Assembly: GCA_020061995.1 (NCBI GenBank)
Contig: JAGUXE010000077.1
Coordinates: 1-7,962 of the forward strand
Direction of reading: 5' to 3'
Source: Ignavibacteriales bacterium
Lineage (GTDB): Bacteria; Bacteroidota; Ignavibacteria; Ignavibacteriales; Ignavibacteriaceae
DNA: 7,962 bases
Position numbers and translations under genes: made by a program. Of the stretch, positions 5,633-7,962 are shown piece after piece (position 1 is the stretch's first letter; each line of letters begins with the position of its first letter). The notes beneath the pieces were generated by a model, which had not been told where the DNA came from, made no database searches, and saw only the letters and a program-made list of their open reading frames with translations.

Positions 5633-5713
5633 CACGAATTCTCACGAATAAAAGCCGAATTTTCAGGAATTTATATTCGTGTCAATTCGATTAAGAATTC
5701 GCCTGGATTCGTG
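5633..5713. repeat. Cluster of four CACGAAT motifs, two in each orientation
   Basis: CACGAAT occurs at 5633-5639 and 5643-5649; its complement ATTCGTG occurs at 5675-5681 and 5707-5713. The inner pair extends to eight matched bases (CACGAATA/TATTCGTG). AATTCG fragments lie between them. The cluster could fold into a stem or act as a protein-binding array. No gene is associated. Confidence 0.55.
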
Positions 5714-5726
5714 CAAGTCAAGGCTT

Positions 5727-5744
5727 TTTTAAGAGCTCTCAAAA
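5727..5744. repeat. 18-base near-palindrome around AGAGCTCT
   Basis: TTTTAAGAGCTCTCAAAA is symmetric apart from one A/C position, which in one strand's RNA becomes a G-U pair. It sits 16 bases beyond the GT2 stop. The AGAGCTCT core recurs at 6806-6813 in front of the regulator gene. A role in termination is possible, but the canonical T-run is absent. Confidence 0.4.
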
Positions 5745-5759
5745 GACGTTTTGGCTAGG

Positions 5760-6626
5760 CTATGCAATTCGGTCATCCTCTGTCCTATCCATTCTTAACT
5801 GGCTGATCTGCTCAGAGATAAGACCAAGCATAAAGATAATTATCGAAGTGGTAAAAAGTAAAGCGCTCATATTGGTAAAACGATGGAAATTCAAATAAGT
5901 GTATATATAATAAACTAAGCCAGCAGTAAAAAAGAAAATGCTCACCGGCAAAAATACACGCAGGGGAGAGAAAAAGGTAGCGATGCGGGTAATAATGAGC
6001 AAAAACCTTATTCCATCGCTTAACAGATTAATCTTACTTTTACCGTGCCTACGCAGCAAAGGAGATATTGGTACATATTTAATTGCCCTGCCGGTCTTTA
6101 AAAATGCTAAGGTTAAGGTAGCAGGGTAAGAAAAGGTATTGGGAAGAAGATATAAAAATTTAAGGCCGACTTCTCTTTTAACTACCCGAAAACCTGAGGT
6201 TAAGTCTTCAATCTTAAATTGAGTAACATAACCAGCAAAGGCATTATAAATTATATTGGCAAAATTGCGCCAGGAAAAACCTGAAAAACTCCTTGCCCCA
6301 ATTACCATATCAAATTTATCAATCTCATTAAGTAGCTTGGGGATATCCTCTGGCTTATGTTGCCCATCTCCATCCATAAGCACAACGATGTCGGATTTAG
6401 CCTGCCTTAATCCTGTTTTTATACTTGCACCGTTACCCATATTATAAGGATGTATGATAACTCTAGCACCATTTGCCCTGGCTAGTTCAGCTGTCCTATC
6501 TTTTGAGGCATCATCCACAACAATAATTCGACAGGTGCGACCTAAGACCTCTTGAATACCCTTAAGAACCCCTGCAATATTTTCTCCTTCGTTATAAACA
6601 GGAATAATTATCTCAATATTATCCAT
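5760..6626 (-). CDS. Membrane-anchored GT2 glycosyltransferase, polyprenyl-phosphate type, with two C-terminal helices
   Basis: This 288-residue protein has an N-terminal GT-A domain: IIIPVYNEGENI (6-17), VVDDASKDRT (36-45), GNGASIKTG (64-72), and the metal-binding MDGDGQHKPED (84-94, D85 and D87). The acceptor-region motifs are TSGFRVVKR (143-151) and HGKSKI (194-199). Two hydrophobic segments (about 222-245 and 253-273) anchor the C-terminus, followed by EQISQLRMDRTE. Relatives transfer a sugar from a nucleotide sugar to polyprenyl phosphate at the inner membrane face, feeding GT39-type transferases such as the one at 2075-3586. ATG at 6624-6626 is preceded 12 bases away by AGGGGTGAG, which lies inside a RAYT remnant. 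The C-terminal 106 bases have two diverged homologues at 3598-3703 and 4531-4636. The exact sugar is unknown. Confidence 0.92.
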   Translation of the reverse strand: MDNIEIIIPVYNEGENIAGVLKGIQEVLGRTCRIIVVDDASKDRTAELARANGARVIIHPYNMGNGASIKTGLRQAKSDIVVLMDGDGQHKPEDIPKLLNEIDKFDMVIGARSFSGFSWRNFANIIYNAFAGYVTQFKIEDLTSGFRVVKREVGLKFLYLLPNTFSYPATLTLAFLKTGRAIKYVPISPLLRRHGKSKINLLSDGIRFLLIITRIATFFSPLRVFLPVSIFFFTAGLVYYIYTYLNFHRFTNMSALLFTTSIIIFMLGLISEQISQLRMDRTEDDRIA

Positions 6627-6633
6627 ATTGCTT

Positions 6634-6722
6634 TAAATCTCACCCCTAACCAATGGAACTTTTCTAATAGCAACCATCAATTTTTAATTTTAACCCAAGG
6701 ACACCCGTCGGGTGGACTATGG
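6634..6722 (-). pseudogene. Truncated RAYT 5' end plus REP, remnant or non-autonomous copy
   Basis: From 6634 this stretch matches 1246-1356. The first 34 bases are identical, then come two substitutions, a shorter AT-rich leader and the same REP. The minus strand encodes MVAIRKVPLVRGEI, against MVTVRKVPLVRGEI in the RAYT, and then meets TAA (6633-6635) exactly where homology ends. A 14-codon mini-frame (6633-6677) results. The GT2 start lies only 6 bases beyond its stop, and AGGGGTGAG within it is the best GT2 ribosome binding site. It may be the scar of a deleted RAYT or a mobilised fragment. Confidence 0.85.
6699..6714 (+). repeat. REP-like palindrome, solitary copy next to the RAYT remnant
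   Basis: GGACACCCG-T-CGGGTG is identical to 1321-1336 and has the same orientation relative to the adjacent RAYT 5' sequence. No second, inverted copy is seen near the remnant. Confidence 0.75.
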
Positions 6723-6794
6723 TTGTCGTTTAATATGTAGTTGTTTATTCTAACAAAAATCTTTAAAAAAACTACTATTTTTTTAAAAATTCAC

Positions 6795-6800
6795 TATAAT
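6795..6800 (+). promoter_or_regulatory. Candidate -10 element for the REC-GGDEF gene
   Basis: A perfect TATAAT lies 56 bases before the ATG with no recognisable -35 at normal spacing. A second hexamer, TATAAA (6846-6851), lies so close to the ATG that transcription from it would be leaderless. Lack of a Shine-Dalgarno sequence fits either a leaderless or a poorly translated message. Confidence 0.4.
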
Positions 6801-6803
6801 AAT

Positions 6804-6844
6804 AGAGAGCTCTAAAAAAGTCTAAAAATATGCAAAAGCTCTCT
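6804..6844 (+). promoter_or_regulatory. AGAGAGCT inverted repeat upstream of the REC-GGDEF gene
   Basis: AGAGAGCT (6804-6811) and AGCTCTCT (6837-6844) are perfect complements separated by 25 A-rich bases, beginning just after the candidate -10. It could be an operator with half-sites about three helical turns apart, or a leader hairpin 12 bases before ATG. A further AGAGAGCT lies at 7909-7916 downstream of the gene. Confidence 0.45.
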
Positions 6845-6856
6845 CTATAAATAAAA

Positions 6857-7813
6857 ATGATAGAGGACAATAAAATAAAGATATCCATAATTGTAGAAGA
6901 ACCAGGGCTTCAAGATTATATCGCCTTAATTTTGATAGGAGAAGGCTATGAGGTCAAAAGTTACTTTACACAAAATGATGCCTTAGCAAATTTAGATAAA
7001 GAGGTCCCTGCATTAATAATCTCTGATTTCCAATCCCCCAATATTAATGGTCTTGATATATTAAAGACCTTAAGGAGAAACTTTCTATTCCAATATGTTC
7101 CTGTAATCTTTATCTTAGAAGAGACAGAGCCCTTAAATAAAGCAAGGTTAATTTATGCTGGTGCTGATGATTATATTCAAAAGTCATTAATTGAAGAGGA
7201 GCTTTTGCTACGGGTAAAATTGAATTTATACCGTATATCCCGACAACAAGATATAGATCCAATAACAAGGCTACCTGGACAAAATAGCTTATGGAGGGAT
7301 TTGGAAAAAAGGATAGAATCCAAAAGCATATTTGCAGTGTGTTATTCAGATTTATATAAATTTAAGGAATTCAATCAACGCTACGGATTTAAAAAGGGGG
7401 ATGAGGTAATTAAATATACCGCTTCATTGATACTTAAGTTCCTAAAAGAATCCGGCAGCCCTTCTGATTTCCTTGCTCAGGTTCAAGGCGATGATTTTAT
7501 CTTTATAACCCCTCCGGAGGGCGTGGAAGCCATTGTCAATAAGATAATTAAAGGTTTTGATGCAGGCATTACTTCGTTTTATGATGAGGCAGACAGAAAG
7601 AGGGGGTTTATCTTGATTAAAAATAGAAAAGGAGAGATACAAAAAATCCCAATTTTGCGGCTCAGTATCGGCATCGTAACTAATGAATATTATCCATTTT
7701 TTAATCCTGCCCAGATAATCCAGATCGCTAATGAACTGAAGGACTTTGCACAAAAGAAATTTGAAAAGAGTATCTATGTAAAAGAAAGAAGAAAAAGCTA
7801 TCCCTTCTCTTAA
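6857..7813 (+). CDS. Response regulator with REC domain and degenerate GGDEF (QGDDF) domain
   Basis: This 318-residue protein is the only plus-strand gene. The REC domain (about 8-126) keeps the phosphoacceptor in LIISDFQSPNINGLDIL (D57) and the Lys in DDYIQKS (K109). The usual acidic pair is E14-E15, and the conserved Thr/Ser position after VPVIFI appears to be L87. The linker DPITRLPG (134-141) leads into a diguanylate-cyclase-like domain with YSDLYKFKEFNQRYGFKKGD (163-182). Its active-site loop reads QGDDF (210-214) instead of GGDEF, and LRLSIGIV (268-275) follows. Canonical members make cyclic di-GMP when phosphorylated; with Gln and Asp here, activity may be weak or absent and the domain may bind nucleotide or protein instead. 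The start lacks a Shine-Dalgarno sequence. A link to the divergent glycan genes is suggested only by proximity. Confidence 0.88.
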   Translation: MIEDNKIKISIIVEEPGLQDYIALILIGEGYEVKSYFTQNDALANLDKEVPALIISDFQSPNINGLDILKTLRRNFLFQYVPVIFILEETEPLNKARLIYAGADDYIQKSLIEEELLLRVKLNLYRISRQQDIDPITRLPGQNSLWRDLEKRIESKSIFAVCYSDLYKFKEFNQRYGFKKGDEVIKYTASLILKFLKESGSPSDFLAQVQGDDFIFITPPEGVEAIVNKIIKGFDAGITSFYDEADRKRGFILIKNRKGEIQKIPILRLSIGIVTNEYYPFFNPAQIIQIANELKDFAQKKFEKSIYVKERRKSYPFS

Positions 7814-7962
7814 AACCTTTCAAATCCGGCTTTTATTTTGTTTGGCGCAACTTTGACAATTGTCGCAACTTTGACAGTTGGCCTTCCAATTTTTCCCTTT
7901 TATCGACGAGAGAGCTAAAACCTAACCCTGACGGGACACAACACCTTGAGATTGTTGATATG
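7814..7962. other. 3' flanking region of the REC-GGDEF gene
   Basis: No gene is seen to the right edge. The region contains the 18-base tandem repeat at 7846-7880, a perfect palindrome GACAATTGTC (7855-7864) overlapping it, one AGAGAGCT motif (7909-7916) and an ATG at the very end that cannot be judged. No clear terminator follows the stop codon. Confidence 0.5.
7846..7880. repeat. Tandem repeat, CGCAACTTTGACA(A/G)TTG, two copies with period 18
   Basis: Copies at 7846-7862 and 7864-7880 differ at one base. Each contains TTGACA, a -35-like hexamer, but no -10 follows at proper spacing on the plus strand. The junction forms GACAATTGTC. It could be a protein-binding site or a remnant of a longer array. 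Confidence 0.7.

Larger units (their letters stand above)
5334..5759. other. Gene-free region between GT2 and mntA: promoter and inverted repeats
   Basis: No coding frame is supported in these 426 bases. From left to right: overlapping GCGGAT hairpins (5412-5452), a minus-strand promoter for mntA (5487-5514), a G+C-rich patch (about 5557-5568), a cluster of CACGAAT/ATTCGTG motifs (5633-5713), and the near-palindrome TTTTAAGAGCTCTCAAAA (5727-5744) close behind the GT2 stop. No run of T residues following a hairpin marks a clear terminator for the GT2. Confidence 0.6.
6627..6856. other. Divergent intergenic region between GT2 and the REC-GGDEF gene
   Basis: The left half is the RAYT 5' remnant with its REP palindrome. 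The right half is very AT-rich and contains a perfect TATAAT (6795-6800) and AGAGAGCT inverted repeats leading to the plus-strand gene. Minus-strand promoter elements for the GT2 are not convincing; TTGTTA followed by TATTAA at 15-base spacing lies near 6729-6755. Confidence 0.5.

Noticed and set aside
5938..6447. Plus-strand frames opposite the intact GT2
   Set aside because: Antisense to catalytic motifs of the GT2; composition reflects the complementary strand.
7442..7753. Minus-strand frame of 103 codons opposite the REC-GGDEF gene
   Set aside because: Fully inside a well-supported plus-strand gene, with no motif of its own.
7925..7945. Degenerate REP copy near CCCTGACGGGACAC at the right edge
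   Set aside because: It shares only GACGGG and ACAC with the REP core and lacks the symmetric CACCCG/CGGGTG arms.

Overview
The window (about one third G+C) looks like an accessory polysaccharide or glycan-assembly locus from a Gram-negative-type bacterium. A member of an uncultivated lineage such as Omnitrophota would fit the AT-rich base use, GT2/GT39-like genes, REC-GGDEF variant and REP-associated transposase. That placement is an inference; no marker gene is present.

All genes but the last lie on the minus strand, so the locus reads right to left. In transcription order: an intact membrane-anchored GT2 glycosyltransferase (5760-6626); a MntA-HepT antitoxin-toxin pair (4696-5333); a DUF433-DUF5615 antitoxin/PIN-like pair (3724-4345); a polytopic GT39-type membrane protein (2075-3586, probably starting at CTG); a second GT2 of dolichyl-phosphate-mannose-synthase type, broken by one frameshift (1370-2069); a REP-associated tyrosine transposase (RAYT, 636-1289); and the N-terminal part of a WecB-type UDP-GlcNAc 2-epimerase that runs off the left edge (1-559). 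On the plus strand, divergent from the GT2, is a REC plus degenerate-GGDEF regulator (6857-7813).

The glycan genes (sugar-nucleotide epimerase, two lipid-phosphate glycosyltransferases, a lipid-sugar-dependent membrane transferase) form a coherent pathway. Lipid-linked sugars made on the cytoplasmic face would be used by the GT39-type enzyme on the outer face, with the epimerase probably supplying ManNAc units. Two toxin-antitoxin-type cassettes and a RAYT have interrupted this operon.

The most striking structure is a 106-bp repeat. It encodes the C-terminal end of a GT2 enzyme and occurs twice with one mismatch (3598-3703 and 4531-4636), flanking the DUF433-DUF5615 cassette. Both copies differ at 16 of 106 positions from the matching end of the intact GT2, mostly at synonymous sites. 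They therefore look like relics of a second, now missing, GT2 paralogue. The copy next to the GT39 gene still supplies its Shine-Dalgarno sequence and an overlapping stop/start.

The RAYT is bracketed by inverted copies of a short REP palindrome. A truncated copy of the RAYT 5' end plus REP lies immediately upstream of the intact GT2 (6634-6722) and appears to provide its ribosome binding site. The intergenic regions also hold alternative hairpins upstream of mntA, a cluster of CACGAAT inverted repeats, AGAGCTCT palindromes around the regulator gene and an 18-bp tandem repeat near the right edge.
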